DNA of 64,000 nucleotides from Roseiarcus sp963780825 (lineage in GTDB: Bacteria > Pseudomonadota > Alphaproteobacteria > Rhizobiales > Beijerinckiaceae): assembly GCA_963780825.1 (NCBI GenBank), contig CAWADL010000010.1, positions 620,001-684,000 on the forward strand. Reading direction: 5' to 3'. The notes beneath the pieces were generated by a model. That model was given only the letters and a program-made list of their open reading frames with translations. It searched no databases and was not told the origin of the DNA. Positions 9,371-19,109 of the stretch are shown one piece after another (position 1 is the stretch's first letter; every line of letters begins with the position of its first letter). Made by a program: the position numbers and the translations under genes.

Positions 9371-11279
9371 ATGCTCAGATGGTCGATCGCGACGGTCTGC
9401 ATGGGCGGCGCCTGGAGGCGAAACTGGCCGCGGCGGCCAAGGCGGGCTTTCGCGCCGTCGAATTTTCGAGAACGATCTGACCTTCTTCAGCGGCAAGCCG
9501 CGCGATGCGCGGCGCATGGCCGACGATCTCGGCTCTCGAGATCGTCGCGCTGCAGCCGATGCGCGATTTCGAGGCGATGCCGGACGCGATCCGCGCGCGC
9601 AATTTCGAGCGCGCCGCAGCGCAAATTCGAACTGATGCACGAACTCGGGCCGCCGCTGCTGTGTCTGTGCTCCAACGTCTCGCGAGGAGGCGATCGACGA
9701 TCCCGCGCGCGCGGCCGAACGATCTCGCCGAACTCGCCGACCTCGCGCGACAGCATGGCTTGCGATCGGCTACGAGGCGCTCGCCTGGGGCCGCCATGTC
9801 CGCGACTGGACGGCGGCCTGGGACATCGTGCGCGCCGCCGATCGGCCCAATCTCGGCATCGTGCTCGACAGTTTTCATGCCTGCGTGCGCGGCAATCCGA
9901 TCGCGCCGATCGCGCCGATTCCCGCGCGACAAGATCGCGCTCGTGCAGGTCGCCGACGCGCCGGCGCTGCTGATGGACCCGCTGTCGCTCAGCCGGCATT
10001 ATCGCTGCTATCCCGGCCAGGGCGACTATCCGATCGTCGACTATCTCGACGCGGTCGACGCGCACCGGCTACCGCGGCCCGGTGTCGCTCGAAATTTTCA
10101 ACGATCAGTTCCGCGGCGCCTCCGCCGCGGCGATCGCGCTCGACGGCATGCGCTCGCTGCGCGCCGGCGGGCGAGGCGCTCGCGGCGCGAGCGGGCCGCG
10201 CGCGGCGCCGCCGCGTTCCCGATCTCGCGCCGCCGCCGCCCGCGCCCGAAGTCGAGGGCGTCGAATTCGTCGAATTCGCGGCGAGCGAGCCGGACGCGAC
10301 GGCGCTGATCGCGCTGATCGAAGGCCTGGGTTTCCGTCGCGCCGGGCGCCATCGCTCAAAGGACGTCGATCTCTACCGCCAGGGCGAAATCAACATCGTC
10401 GTCAACCGCGAGCGCGAGGGCTTCGCGCACGCCTTTTCCGCTGCACGGGCCTCCGTCTGCGCGCTGGCGCTCCGCGTCGACTGCGTCGACAAGGCGCTGG
10501 AGCGGCGCGGCCGCGCTGGAGTGCCAGAACTATGTCGGCAAGATCGGCCCGGGCGAGGCGCTCGTGCCGGCGGTCGCCGGCGTCGAAGGAAGCCTGATCT
10601 ATTTCATCGAGGGCCGGGCAACCTTGAATGGCGCCGCGACTTTGAGACCTCGCCGGCGTCAGCAGCAGAGCGGCGCGCTCGGCAAATCGATCATCTCTCC
10701 AATGTCGTGCGCCGCTGCGAATTCCTCAGTTGGTCGCTGTTCTATCAACACGGTGCTCGGGCCTCGAGCCGCAGCCGCAAGTCGAACTCGCCGACCCGCA
10801 CGGCGCCTTCTTCAGCCGCCTGTTGCGCAGCGCCGAACGGCGCGCTGCGGATCGCGCTCAACATCGGCGAAGGCGGCGCGACCGGCGTCTCGCGCTTTCT
10901 CGATGCGTTCGGCGGCGCGGGCTTCCAGCAGATCGCGCTGTCGACCGACGATATTTTCTCGCGTCGTCGAGAGCGCCGCCGCGAGCGGCGTCGAATTCCT
11001 GCCGATCCCCGAAAATTATTATGACGATCTCGCGGCGCGCTATCGATCTCGCGCCCGATTTGTCGGAGCGCATGCGGCTCGCTCGGCGTCCTCTACGATC
11101 GAGTCAAGGACGGCGAATTCTTTCACATCTACACACGCGCGTTCGAGGATCGCTTCTTCTTCGAGATCGTCGAGCGCCACAATTACGATCTGTTCGGCGC
11201 CGCCAACACGCCCATCCGCCTCGCGGCCGAGGCAAGTCTCACGGAAGCTGAATTCACTGCGAAGGAGCTGACCCTATGA
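9371..11279 (+). CDS. quiC: 3-Dehydroshikimate dehydratase, fused TIM-barrel / HPPD-like domains (apparent frameshifts)
   Basis: About 635 codons, the size of the two-domain QuiC of Pseudomonas. The N-terminal half is a sugar-phosphate-isomerase TIM barrel: MRWSIATVCMGG, KLAAAAKAGFRAVE, RPNLGIVLDSFHACVRGNP and KIALVQVADAPALLMDPLSL. The C-terminal half (from ~10260) resembles 4-hydroxyphenylpyruvate dioxygenase: FVEFAASEPDATALIALIEG, LGFRRAGRHRSKDVDLYRQG, LNIGEGGATGVSRFLDAFGG and EDRFFFEIVERHNYDLFGA. Known members form protocatechuate from 3-dehydroshikimate using a divalent metal in the barrel; the second domain is thought to be structural or regulatory. There are at least ten frame changes, the densest cluster in the window. 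The stop TGA 11277-11279 overlaps the ATG of the next gene, which supports translational coupling. Confidence 0.83.
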
Positions 11280-12109
11280 TCACCGGCGAGACAAAACTCA
11301 TCGCCCATGTCGGCTACCCCACGACGACATTCAAATCGCCGATGATTTACAATCCGTGGTTCGAGCGGCGCGGCGTCAATGCTGTCGTGATGCCGATGGG
11401 GATCAGGAGCCAGGATTTTGCTTCCGCGTTTCCGCAGATTTGCCGCTTCACCAATTTCCACGGCGCCCTCATCACTATGCCGCACAAGGTGGCCGTTATG
11501 GCCATGCTCGATGAGGTTTCGACAGCCGTCAACGTCGCGGGATCGTGCAATGCGGTGAAGCGCGGCGAGGACGGCCGGTTGATCGGCGACATGTTTGATG
11601 GCGAGGGTTTTGTGCGCGGTGTCAAACGCAATGGCGGCGCCATCGAGGGGAAGCGCGTGCTGGTCGTCGGCTCCGGCGGCGTCGGCTCCGCGATAGCCGC
11701 CTCTTGCGCTGCGGCCGGCGCCGAAGAGATTGCGCTCTTTGATGTCCACTCGGCCACGGCCGAAGCGCTCGCCGATCGCCTGCGGCAGAATTACCGCAAG
11801 TTGAAAGTGACCGTCGGCTCCAACGATCCGGCCGGCTTCGGCCTCGTCGTCAACGCGACGCCGCTCGGCATGAAGCCCGGCGATCCGATGCCGATGGACA
11901 TATCGCATCTTTCGCCTTCAACCTTCGTAGGCGAGGTCGTCCTCAAGGCGGAGACGACAGCCTTTCTCGCCGCCGCGAAAGAGCGGGGATGCCCGACGCA
12001 GGTCGGCGTCGACATGTTGTTCGAGCAGATTCCAGCCTATCTGGAGTTTTTCGGCTTCCCGGCGACGACCGCCGACGAACTACGAGAGTTTGCGCAGATC
12101 AAATACTGA
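11276..12109 (+). CDS. aroE: Shikimate/quinate dehydrogenase family protein
   Basis: An intact 277-residue protein. The N-terminal substrate domain contains the SPMIYNPWFERRGVNAVVMP and ALITMPHKVAVM motifs, the latter with the catalytic Lys. The NAD(P) domain has VLVVGSGGVGSAIAASCAAAG (shown to 20) and VVNATPLGMKPGD. The ATG overlaps the quiC stop (ATGA). The SPMIYNPWF segment replaces the SxSP/IHN pattern of biosynthetic AroE, which suggests a catabolic paralogue that oxidises shikimate or quinate to the 3-dehydro acids consumed by aroQ and quiC. Cofactor and substrate preference cannot be read with certainty, so the symbol indicates the family only. Confidence 0.85.
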   Translation: MITGETKLIAHVGYPTTTFKSPMIYNPWFERRGVNAVVMPMGIRSQDFASAFPQICRFTNFHGALITMPHKVAVMAMLDEVSTAVNVAGSCNAVKRGEDGRLIGDMFDGEGFVRGVKRNGGAIEGKRVLVVGSGGVGSAIAASCAAAGAEEIALFDVHSATAEALADRLRQNYRKLKVTVGSNDPAGFGLVVNATPLGMKPGDPMPMDISHLSPSTFVGEVVLKAETTAFLAAAKERGCPTQVGVDMLFEQIPAYLEFFGFPATTADELREFAQIKY

Positions 12110-12143
12110 CGGCCTAATCGCAGAACGAACAAGGGAGGAAACA

Positions 12144-13534
12144 ATGACGGCAGCGACACTACACGAGCCAGTGGGGCGGCATCAAAGCAAGGTGGCGGCG
12201 GCGAGTGGCTGGATCGGCTCGGCGCTCGAATATTATGATTTCTTCATCTACGCGACCGCGGCTTCGCTGGTCTTCCCGCAAGAATTCTTTCCTTCAACCA
12301 ATCCCACCGTCGCGATCATAGCGTCGCTCGCCACCTATGGCGTCGGCTACGTCGCAGACCCATCGGCGCCGTCGTTCTCGGCCATCTCGGCGACACGCAC
12401 GGGCGCAAGAACGTGTTGCTGGTCTGCCTGGTGCTGATGGGCCTTTCGACCATGGCTGTCGGCATCCTGCCCACCTATTCCCAGGTCGGCGTGTGGGCGC
12501 CAATTCTGCTGGTCGTGCTTCGCTTGCTTCAGGGCTTTGCCGTCGCCGGCGAGATCTCCGGCGCGAGCTCCATGATCCTCGAACACGCGCCATTCGGAAG
12601 GCGCGGCTACTTCGCCAGCTTCACCTTGCAGGGCGTTCAGGCGGGGCAGATTCTCGCGGCCGCCGTCTTCCTGCCGCTGAGCTACGTGCTGCCGAACGAC
12701 GTCTTCATGTCCTGGGGTTGGCGCGTGCCGTTCCTCCTGAGCGTCGTGGTGCTCATCGCCGGATATTACATTCGCCGCGAAGTCGAGGAGACGCCGGCCT
12801 TCGCGCAGGAGAAATCGCAACATGAAGTGCCCAAATCGCCGGTCATGGAGGCGATTTCCAACCACTGGCCGGATATGTTGCGCGTGATCTGCATGGCGCT
12901 GATGAACGTCATCCCGGTCGTGGCGACGATCTTCGGCGCCGCCTACGCCGTGCAACCCGGTTATGGCGTGGGGATGGACAAGTCGCTCTACCTTTGGATC
13001 CCCGTGATCGGCAATGTGGTCGCGGTCATCGTCATTCCCTTCGTGGGAGATCTTTCCGACCGCATTGGACGCCGAATTCCAATCATGGTTGGTTCTCTTG
13101 GCGCAGGGCTTCTGTCATTTGCTTATCTCTACGCCATCAGTATCAAGAACGTCCCGCTTGCGGTCATCTTCTCGATCCTGATGTGGGGCGTCGTCTACCA
13201 AGGCTACAACGCGGTATACCCGAGTTTCTATCCCGAACTGTTCCCGACGCGGGCGCGCGTCTCGGGGATGGCGATTGCGCAGAACATCGGGACCATGCTG
13301 ACGGCGCTGATGCCGGCGTTCTTCGCCATCATGGCGCCTCCGGGTTCGACCAACGTGCCCTGGATCATCGGTTCGCTGGCGTTCGGCGTGACCATCATCG
13401 CAGCGATCTCCGCGTTTACGACGCGGGAGACCTACCGCATGCACCTCAACGATCTGGACGAACCCGGGTCGCCGCCGGTTGAAAAAGCCGAGTACGACCG
13501 CCTGCGTCGCGCGAGCGTGCTCGCCGCGACTTGA
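12144..13534 (+). CDS. MHS-family MFS transporter, ShiA-like (one frameshift)
   Basis: The start ATG 12144 follows AAGGGAGG. The product has twelve predicted membrane segments and the metabolite:H+ symporter signatures ASGWIGSALEYYDFFIYATA and, after the shift, RPIGAVVLGHLGDTHGRKN, VLRLLQGFAVAGEISGASSM and GWRVPFLLS. One C appears to be missing at about 12355 (GTCGC[C]AGACCC), which breaks the gene into 12144-12437 and 12413-13534. The restored length is about 463 residues. MHS transporters carry shikimate, quinate or aromatic acids. The setting, next to aroQ-quiC-aroE and the pca genes, makes shikimate, quinate or protocatechuate the likely cargo. Confidence 0.85.
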
Positions 13535-13619
13535 AGGGAGGTTAAAGCGTCACTTGGCATTCCACAGCGATTGGTTGGGAGGGAAGGCGGTGAGTTAGAG
13601 CCGTACGTGGATGAAGGAT

Positions 13620-13729
13620 CGTCATTGCGAGGAGCGAAGCGACGCGGCAATCTACGGCGCCGCCGCCGCGGCTCTATCCGGCACATCGCCGATCACACGC
13701 TGGATGGCTTCGCTTCGCTCGCAATGACG
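13620..13729. repeat. Dispersed inverted-repeat element, family A copy 2
   Basis: This 110 bp element is the reverse complement of copy 1 with only scattered differences, including the GCCATCCAGCGTGTGATCG core and the flanking GGTTCCAGTCAGCC. Its ends are CGTCATTGCGAGGAGCGAAG and CGCTTCGCTCGCAATGACG. It fills the gap between the MHS transporter and pcaD and carries no gene. Confidence 0.85.
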
Positions 13730-13792
13730 GTGGTTCCAGTCAGCCGCAAATCGCCCTAGCTGGCCGCGATCTCGGGCGAAAGGATCGAACTT

Positions 13793-14593
13793 ATGCAATT
13801 CGCGAATGTCAACGGCGGCGTCAAACATTACCTCGACGAGGGGCCGCGCGACGCGCCCTGCCTCGTATTCATCAACTCACTCGGCACCGACTTCCGTATT
13901 TGGAACGATCTCGTCGGTCCTTTGACCGGACGTTATCGCGTCATCCGTTACGACAAGCGCGGCCATGGTTTGTCACAACTGCCGGCCCCGACCGCCTCGA
14001 TGGCCGATCTCGCCAATGATCTCTCGGCGCTTCTTGACCTGCTTGACGTCAAACAAGCGACTATAGTTGGCCTATCGATCGGCGGACTAATCGCACAAGA
14101 GCTGCTTCGCCTTCGTCCCGATCTCGTCCGATCCCTTGTGCTCGCGGACACTGCACACAAGATCGGCACCGACGAATCATGGAGCACGCGCATCGGTTTG
14201 GTTGAAGCCAAGGGTATCGAATCGATCGCCGATGGCGTCATGAAGCTTTGGTTCAGCAAGACCTATCACCAAACAAGCCGCGACGCCTTGACCGGTTGGA
14301 GGACCATGCTCACCCGGACCCCGGTCGAGGGTTACCTCGCCGCCTGCCTCGCCATCCGCGATGCGGATCTGACGGAGGCCGCGCGGCGTATCAACGTTCC
14401 AACTTTGTGCGTGGTCGGCGACGAAGACGGGTCCACGCCGGTGGCGCTCGTTCAGGAGCTTGCCTCGTTAATCCCAGGCGCCAAGTTCGAGGTGCTTTCC
14501 GGCGCAGGCCATATTCCCTGCATCGAGAAACCGGACGCTCTGCGCGCGCTTATCGAACGCCATGTTGCGGAGGTTGGAAATGACCACATCTGA
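13793..14593 (+). CDS. pcaD: 3-Oxoadipate enol-lactonase
   Basis: An intact 266-residue alpha/beta hydrolase. The oxyanion region is INSLGTDFRIW (~28), the nucleophile elbow GLSIGGLIAQE has Ser ~100, the acid lies in VVGDEDGSTP and the histidine in GAGHIPCIEKP. It hydrolyses 3-oxoadipate enol-lactone to 3-oxoadipate, the last committed step of the protocatechuate branch. The next gene, pcaC, starts inside its 3' end, and pcaB follows, so the three are one transcription unit. The family is large, so the pca context decides the name. Confidence 0.92.
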   Translation: MQFANVNGGVKHYLDEGPRDAPCLVFINSLGTDFRIWNDLVGPLTGRYRVIRYDKRGHGLSQLPAPTASMADLANDLSALLDLLDVKQATIVGLSIGGLIAQELLRLRPDLVRSLVLADTAHKIGTDESWSTRIGLVEAKGIESIADGVMKLWFSKTYHQTSRDALTGWRTMLTRTPVEGYLAACLAIRDADLTEAARRINVPTLCVVGDEDGSTPVALVQELASLIPGAKFEVLSGAGHIPCIEKPDALRALIERHVAEVGNDHI

Positions 14594-14978
14594 GAAAGGC
14601 GAGAGATATGCATTGGGCCTGTCGACGCGCCGGAGCGTGCTCGGAGGCGCGCACGTCGATCGCGCCACCGCCGCCATGACGGAGTTCGACGAGCCCTTTC
14701 AGACGTTCATCACCGAGGGCGCCTGGGGCTCGGTCTGGTCGAGACCGCAGCTCACGCATCGCGAGCGCTCCCTCATCACCCTCGCGCTGCTCGCCGCACT
14801 CGGCCACGACGAAGAAGTTGCGATGCATGTGCGCGCGACCGCCAACACCGGCGCGACACCGGAGGACATTCGCGAAGCGCTGTTGCACGTTGCGGTCTAC
14901 GCCGGCGTTCCCGCCGCCAACCGTGCGTTCAAGATCGCGAGAACCATTTTTGCGGAGACCTCGGCGGCGAAGTCGTGA
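14580..14978 (+). CDS. pcaC: 4-Carboxymuconolactone decarboxylase
   Basis: A 132-residue protein read from ATG 14580, which overlaps the end of pcaD. An upstream in-frame start at 14562 is possible but less likely. Family landmarks are RRSVLGGAHVDRA near the N-terminus, WSRPQLTHRERSLITLALLA and the catalytic-loop stretch HVRATANTGATPEDIREALL. It decarboxylates 4-carboxymuconolactone to 3-oxoadipate enol-lactone, the substrate of PcaD. The overlap with pcaD and the 11 bp gap to pcaB support coupled expression. Confidence 0.93.
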   Translation: MTTSEKGERYALGLSTRRSVLGGAHVDRATAAMTEFDEPFQTFITEGAWGSVWSRPQLTHRERSLITLALLAALGHDEEVAMHVRATANTGATPEDIREALLHVAVYAGVPAANRAFKIARTIFAETSAAKS

Positions 14979-14989
14979 GCTGAGCCGGC

Positions 14990-16051
14990 ATGACCATATC
15001 CGCCTTCGATCACCCGTTCCTATCCTCGCTGCTCAGTGATGAAGAGGTCGCGCGCGCCTTCTCCGTCGAGGCCGACATTCGCGCGATGCTCGACTTCGAG
15101 GCGGCGCTTGCGGCGGCGCAGGCCGCGGTCGGGCTCATCTCGCAAGAGGCAGCGACGAAGCTTGGCGAAGCCTGCGCGACTTTCTCACCGGATATAGCTG
15201 AGCTTCGCGACGGGGCGGCGAAGGACGGCGTCGTGATCCCTGTATTTATCAAGGCGCTGAGGCGAAGCGTCGGACCGCCGCATGCCGAAAAGGCGCATCT
15301 TGGCGCGACCAGTCAAGATGTTATCGATACAAGCTTGGTTCTTCGTTTGAAACCGCTCCTGTCGTCATTCGGCGTGCGGCTCGAACGATTGATTGATCGG
15401 TTACGCGCCCTCGACACCGATCAGGGATCTCTGCCCCTCATGGCGCACACGCGGATGCAACGAGCGCTACCGATCACCGTGTCCGACAAACTACGCACGT
15501 GGCGTGAGCCGCTCCAGCGGCACAGGCAGCGTCTCGCCGAGATGACGCCGCGTATCCTGGTTGTTCAGTTCGGCGGCCCGGTCGGCGCGCGCATCGGGCT
15601 CGAAGGACATGGCGATGCCATCGCCGCTGAACTGGCCCGCCGTCTCGGACTCCATAACGGGCCGAGTTGGCAGGCGGAACGCGACGGCCTGTCGGAATTG
15701 GCGAATTGGCTGTCGCTCGTATCCGGCTCGCTCGGCAAGATTGGGCAGGACGTCGCGTTGATGACGCAGAACGAAGTTGGCCAGGCGCAGCTCTCAGGCG
15801 GCGGCGCCTCTTCGGCGATGGCCCACAAATCAAACCCCGTGCCGGCGGAAATTCTGGTCACGCTCGCTCGTTTCAACGCTTCGTTGCTTGCGGCGCAGCA
15901 TCAGGCTTTGGTTCATGAGAACGAACGGTCCGGCGCCGCTTGGACCTTGGAGTGGCTAGTCCTGCCGCAGATGCTGGCGGCCGCCGGCGCATCCCTGCGA
16001 ACGGCGACCAAGCTATGCGACGGATTGCGCTTCCTGGCGGCGCCGCTTTGA
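14990..16051 (+). CDS. pcaB: 3-Carboxy-cis,cis-muconate cycloisomerase
   Basis: A 353-residue member of the fumarase/aspartase superfamily. GATSQDVIDTSLVLRLKPLL and the superfamily signature GGASSAMAHKSNPV (~265) with the catalytic serine loop are present. It converts 3-carboxy-cis,cis-muconate to 4-carboxymuconolactone. It is about 100 residues shorter than the pseudomonad enzyme but similar to many alphaproteobacterial PcaB proteins, which lack the C-terminal extension. It is the last gene of pcaD-pcaC-pcaB, and a family A repeat follows 48 bp downstream. Confidence 0.92.
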   Translation: MTISAFDHPFLSSLLSDEEVARAFSVEADIRAMLDFEAALAAAQAAVGLISQEAATKLGEACATFSPDIAELRDGAAKDGVVIPVFIKALRRSVGPPHAEKAHLGATSQDVIDTSLVLRLKPLLSSFGVRLERLIDRLRALDTDQGSLPLMAHTRMQRALPITVSDKLRTWREPLQRHRQRLAEMTPRILVVQFGGPVGARIGLEGHGDAIAAELARRLGLHNGPSWQAERDGLSELANWLSLVSGSLGKIGQDVALMTQNEVGQAQLSGGGASSAMAHKSNPVPAEILVTLARFNASLLAAQHQALVHENERSGAAWTLEWLVLPQMLAAAGASLRTATKLCDGLRFLAAPL

Positions 16052-16098
16052 TAGGGCAGGCGAGGTTCAACGAAGCGCTGTTCAGGACCGTTTGATAC

Positions 16099-16205
16099 CG
16101 TCATTGCGAGCGAAGCGAAGCAATCCACGGTTCCGCCGCAGCGACGCTATCAAAGAGACATTCGATCTCACCGCGCTGGATTGCTTCGCTGCGCTCGCAA
16201 TGACG
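16099..16205. repeat. Dispersed inverted-repeat element, family A copy 3
   Basis: A 107 bp element with CGTCATTGCGAGCGAAGCG at the left end and GCGCTCGCAATGACG at the right. The arms match the other family A copies but the middle is different sequence. It lies between converging pcaB and the acyl-CoA ligase gene, a typical position for a bidirectional terminator or REP-type element. Confidence 0.82.
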
Positions 16206-16249
16206 GCACTGATTGTTTGCGAAACACTCCAACTCTTTCCCGCCCCTTC

Positions 16250-17887
16250 TCATAAAGCTTTCGCTTTCTCGCGAAGCGCGAACTTCTGCACCTTCCCGGT
16301 TGAGGTCTTAGGCAGCGGTCCGTAGATCAGCGTCTTCGGCACCTTGAACCGCGCCATCCGCTCTTTGCAGAAGCCAATGACCTCCGCGTCCGCGGGCTGC
16401 GCTACGCCCGGCTTTAATTCGAGGAACGCGCAAGGCGTCTCGCCCCACTTCGGATCGGGCCGGGCTACGACCGCGGCGTTCATAATCGCCGGGTGCTGGG
16501 TCAGCACCTCCTCCACTTCCAGGCTCGAAATATTCTCGCCTCCGGAAATGATGATGTCCTTCGATCGGTCTTTGATTTCGATGGCCCCGTCGGGATGGCA
16601 GACCGCGAGATCGCCCGAATGCAGCCAGCCGCCAGCGAAAGTCGCCTCCGTCGCCCGATCGTTCTTCAAATAGCCTTTCATAACAGTGTTGCTGCGAATC
16701 AGGATCTCGCCGACCGTCTGCCCATCGCGCGGCGTCGGAACCAAAGTTTCCGGATCGGCAACGATGGCCGCCTCCACCATCGGATAGGCGACGCCCTGCC
16801 GCGCCATCTTGGCGAAGCGCTCATCATCCGGCAACGCGCTCCACTCGGGCAGAAACGTGCAGGCCATCGCGGGACCGTAGCTTTCAGTGGCGCCATAAAG
16901 GTGGGTCACGCGGAAGCCCAACGCCTCCATGGAACGGAACACCGAAGACGGCGGCGCGGCGCCGCCGGTCGCAATCGTGACGGTGTGGTTGAACGGGGTG
17001 CGTTGTTCGGCCGGGGCGTGAGCCAGCATGTTGAGGACGATCGGCGCGCCGCAGAGATGCGTAACCTTGTGCTCCGCAATCAGGCCAAAAATCACGGCTG
17101 GCTCGACCTTGCGCAAACAGACCTGAGTTCCCCCTGCCGCCACGACGGCCCACGGATAGGACCAACCGCAGCAATGAAACATCGGCAGCGTCCAGAGATA
17201 GACGCTATCGAACGTCACGCCGAAGCTGAACCCGTTGCCCAGCGCCGACAGATAGGCGCCTCGATGGCTGTAGACGACGCCTTTGGGATCGCCCGTCGTC
17301 CCCGAGGTGTAAAGCAGGCAAAGCGATTGCCATTCGTCCGTCACCCCGGGCCATTTGAACTTGGGATCGGCCTCGGCGAGCAGGTCCTCATAAGCCAATT
17401 GCCCCGCGGGCGGCGAAGGTCTCGAACCGGGGGCATCGATTTCGACGACGACGATCTTTTGATCAATCTGGCGCAACGCTTCGGCGATCAGCGTACGAAA
17501 TTCTCGCTCCACCAACAGGATCTTGGCGCCGCCATGCTGCAGGCAGAACGCGATGTTGGCGGCGTCCAACCTCGTGTTGAGAGGATTGAGAACGGCCCCG
17601 AGCATAGGCGCGGCGTAAAGCGCCTCAATAAACTCCGGCACGTTTGTCGCGAGTATCGCGACCGTATCGAGCTTTTCGGCCCCGAGCTTGTGGAGCGCGC
17701 TCGCGAGCCGAACGCTTCGGTCGAGCAACTGCGAGTAGGTAAAGCGGCGCTCGCCATCGATGACGGCGGTCTTGCCGGCAAAGGCGGCGGCGGCTCTGGT
17801 CAGAAAGCTAACCGGCGAGAGCGGCACGAAGTTGGCTCGATTGGCGTCCATGTTTGTCTCGAACGCGCTGCGATCGCTTACCGTCAT
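16250..17887 (-). CDS. Acyl-CoA synthetase (AMP-forming), medium/long-chain or aryl acid type
   Basis: An intact 545-residue ANL-family ligase from ATG 17887 (preceded by GGCGGGAACC). The A3 P-loop LLYTSGTTGDPKGVVYSHRG, the A5 motif YGATESYGP, the A7 WLHSGDLAV and the A10 lysine region PKTSTGKVQKFALRE are all present. These motifs show the adenylate-then-thioester chemistry; the acyl substrate is not clear. It closely resembles proteins annotated as fatty-acyl- or 3-methylmercaptopropionyl-CoA ligase. It is the last gene of a minus-strand group pcaH-pcaG-lipocalin-ligase, so an aromatic or side-chain acid that feeds the ring-cleavage pathway is a reasonable guess. Confidence 0.87.
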   Translation of the reverse strand: MTVSDRSAFETNMDANRANFVPLSPVSFLTRAAAAFAGKTAVIDGERRFTYSQLLDRSVRLASALHKLGAEKLDTVAILATNVPEFIEALYAAPMLGAVLNPLNTRLDAANIAFCLQHGGAKILLVEREFRTLIAEALRQIDQKIVVVEIDAPGSRPSPPAGQLAYEDLLAEADPKFKWPGVTDEWQSLCLLYTSGTTGDPKGVVYSHRGAYLSALGNGFSFGVTFDSVYLWTLPMFHCCGWSYPWAVVAAGGTQVCLRKVEPAVIFGLIAEHKVTHLCGAPIVLNMLAHAPAEQRTPFNHTVTIATGGAAPPSSVFRSMEALGFRVTHLYGATESYGPAMACTFLPEWSALPDDERFAKMARQGVAYPMVEAAIVADPETLVPTPRDGQTVGEILIRSNTVMKGYLKNDRATEATFAGGWLHSGDLAVCHPDGAIEIKDRSKDIIISGGENISSLEVEEVLTQHPAIMNAAVVARPDPKWGETPCAFLELKPGVAQPADAEVIGFCKERMARFKVPKTLIYGPLPKTSTGKVQKFALREKAKAL

Positions 17888-17952
17888 GGTTCCCGCCTTC
17901 GCATCTAGTAGCCAGCTCGCCGATTGCGTACCATCGTTGGTCATCCCGCGGA

Positions 17953-18429
17953 CTAGCCAACCTTGTTCCATACTAGGATGGAGCGACCCATCGACCCATC
18001 GAGATAGCTCTTGTACGGCGCCGTGGTGATGGTCAAAGTCTCCCCGTCCAACACGAAATGTCGTATCTGATCGGTGCCTGTCCACGATTGATTCCAGGAC
18101 ACGTCGATATGGTGGACGACGACGCCGTCGCCGAGCGAGAATGTCCCCGCATAGGCGACCATCGATCCTAGCAACTGCACGCCTTCCTCGTCGGTGGGGA
18201 CGACATCGTGCGGCACGACCCGGTCATCGCGGGTGAAGATCGCATACATCCGTCCGTCCGGCGCATAGCCAATGTAGCCGCCAGGATGTTCTCCGAACTG
18301 ATTGTGCCGATGACCGTCAGACAAGCGTTCGCGCACGTAGGACTGTAGCGCCCAGGTCCCCAACACCGGGCTGTCCGGCGGAGGTTTGCCGCGCTTCACC
18401 GAGGCTAGGATCTCTTCGTTCGTCGCCAA
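17953..18429 (-). CDS. Lipocalin-like domain protein of unknown function
   Basis: A 158-residue protein, taken from TTG 18429 because GGAGG lies just upstream (an earlier ATG would overlap pcaG heavily). The product has the lipocalin-like pattern: VLGTWALQSYVRERLSDGHR at the start, then GGYIGYAPDGRMYAIFTRDD, YAGTFSLGDGVVVHHIDVSW and RHFVLDGETLTITTAPYKS. No signal peptide is seen, so it is probably cytoplasmic. The fold binds small hydrophobic ligands in other families, but no function can be assigned. It lies between pcaG and the acyl-CoA ligase and may be specific to this aromatic operon. Confidence 0.75.
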   Translation of the reverse strand: MATNEEILASVKRGKPPPDSPVLGTWALQSYVRERLSDGHRHNQFGEHPGGYIGYAPDGRMYAIFTRDDRVVPHDVVPTDEEGVQLLGSMVAYAGTFSLGDGVVVHHIDVSWNQSWTGTDQIRHFVLDGETLTITTAPYKSYLDGSMGRSILVWNKVG

Positions 18430-18466
18430 GTCATCCTCCGCTTTGATGAGACCAGAGACTTGTTGA

Positions 18467-19108
18467 TCACACGTCGAAGAATACGGTCTCGCGTTCGCCT
18501 TGGAGATGGATGTCAAACGTGTAGATGACTTGTCCATTTCGCTCCGAACGCGCCGCAATCAAAGTCTGGCGACGGTCGGGTTGTTCGATGATGTTCAACA
18601 CCGGATCGCTCGCGTTGGCGGCCTGCTCGTCGCCGAAATACATGCGCGTGGAGAGCCCGATGTTGATGCCCCGCGACGCCAACCAAAAGTTGATGTGCGG
18701 CGCCATCGCTCTGCGCCCTTTGCGCCCAACCACGCTCCCCGGTTTGATCGTACGAATGGTGTACACGCCGGTTTCAAAATCGGTCCCGGTGCGCGCCCAG
18801 CCGCGGAAGCGCTTGTCGAGCGGCTTTTCCTGACGGTCGTCAGGATGGTTGTAACGGCCCGCGGCGTTCGCTTGCCAAGTCTCGACCAAAACGTCCCTCG
18901 TTGCCCGACCCGAGCCGTCAAATATTCGGCCTTCGATGCTTATGCGCTCGCCCTCGACGCCGGGCAGGGCAATGTCGTTGCTGAAATTCTTCTCGAAAAT
19001 GTCGAAGCCCGCCTGTTGCGGGATGAGTCCGATATGCACGTAAGGGCCGGCGGTTTGCGACGGCGTTTCCCGCAGGTCGGATCGGCTGACGTTCATCGTC
19101 CAATTCAT
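18467..19108 (-). CDS. pcaG: Protocatechuate 3,4-dioxygenase alpha subunit
   Basis: A 213-residue protein from ATG 19108, one base after the pcaH stop. It carries the intradiol-dioxygenase fold: ETPSQTAGPYVHIGL, EGRIFDGSGRATRDVLVETW, WQANAAGRYNHPDD and MAPHINFWLASRGINIGLST. The alpha subunit lacks a full iron site and shapes the active site of the beta subunit. Together they cleave protocatechuate to 3-carboxy-cis,cis-muconate, the PcaB substrate. The position behind pcaH is standard. Confidence 0.95.
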   Translation of the reverse strand: MNWTMNVSRSDLRETPSQTAGPYVHIGLIPQQAGFDIFEKNFSNDIALPGVEGERISIEGRIFDGSGRATRDVLVETWQANAAGRYNHPDDRQEKPLDKRFRGWARTGTDFETGVYTIRTIKPGSVVGRKGRRAMAPHINFWLASRGINIGLSTRMYFGDEQAANASDPVLNIIEQPDRRQTLIAARSERNGQVIYTFDIHLQGERETVFFDV

Positions 19109-19109
19109 G

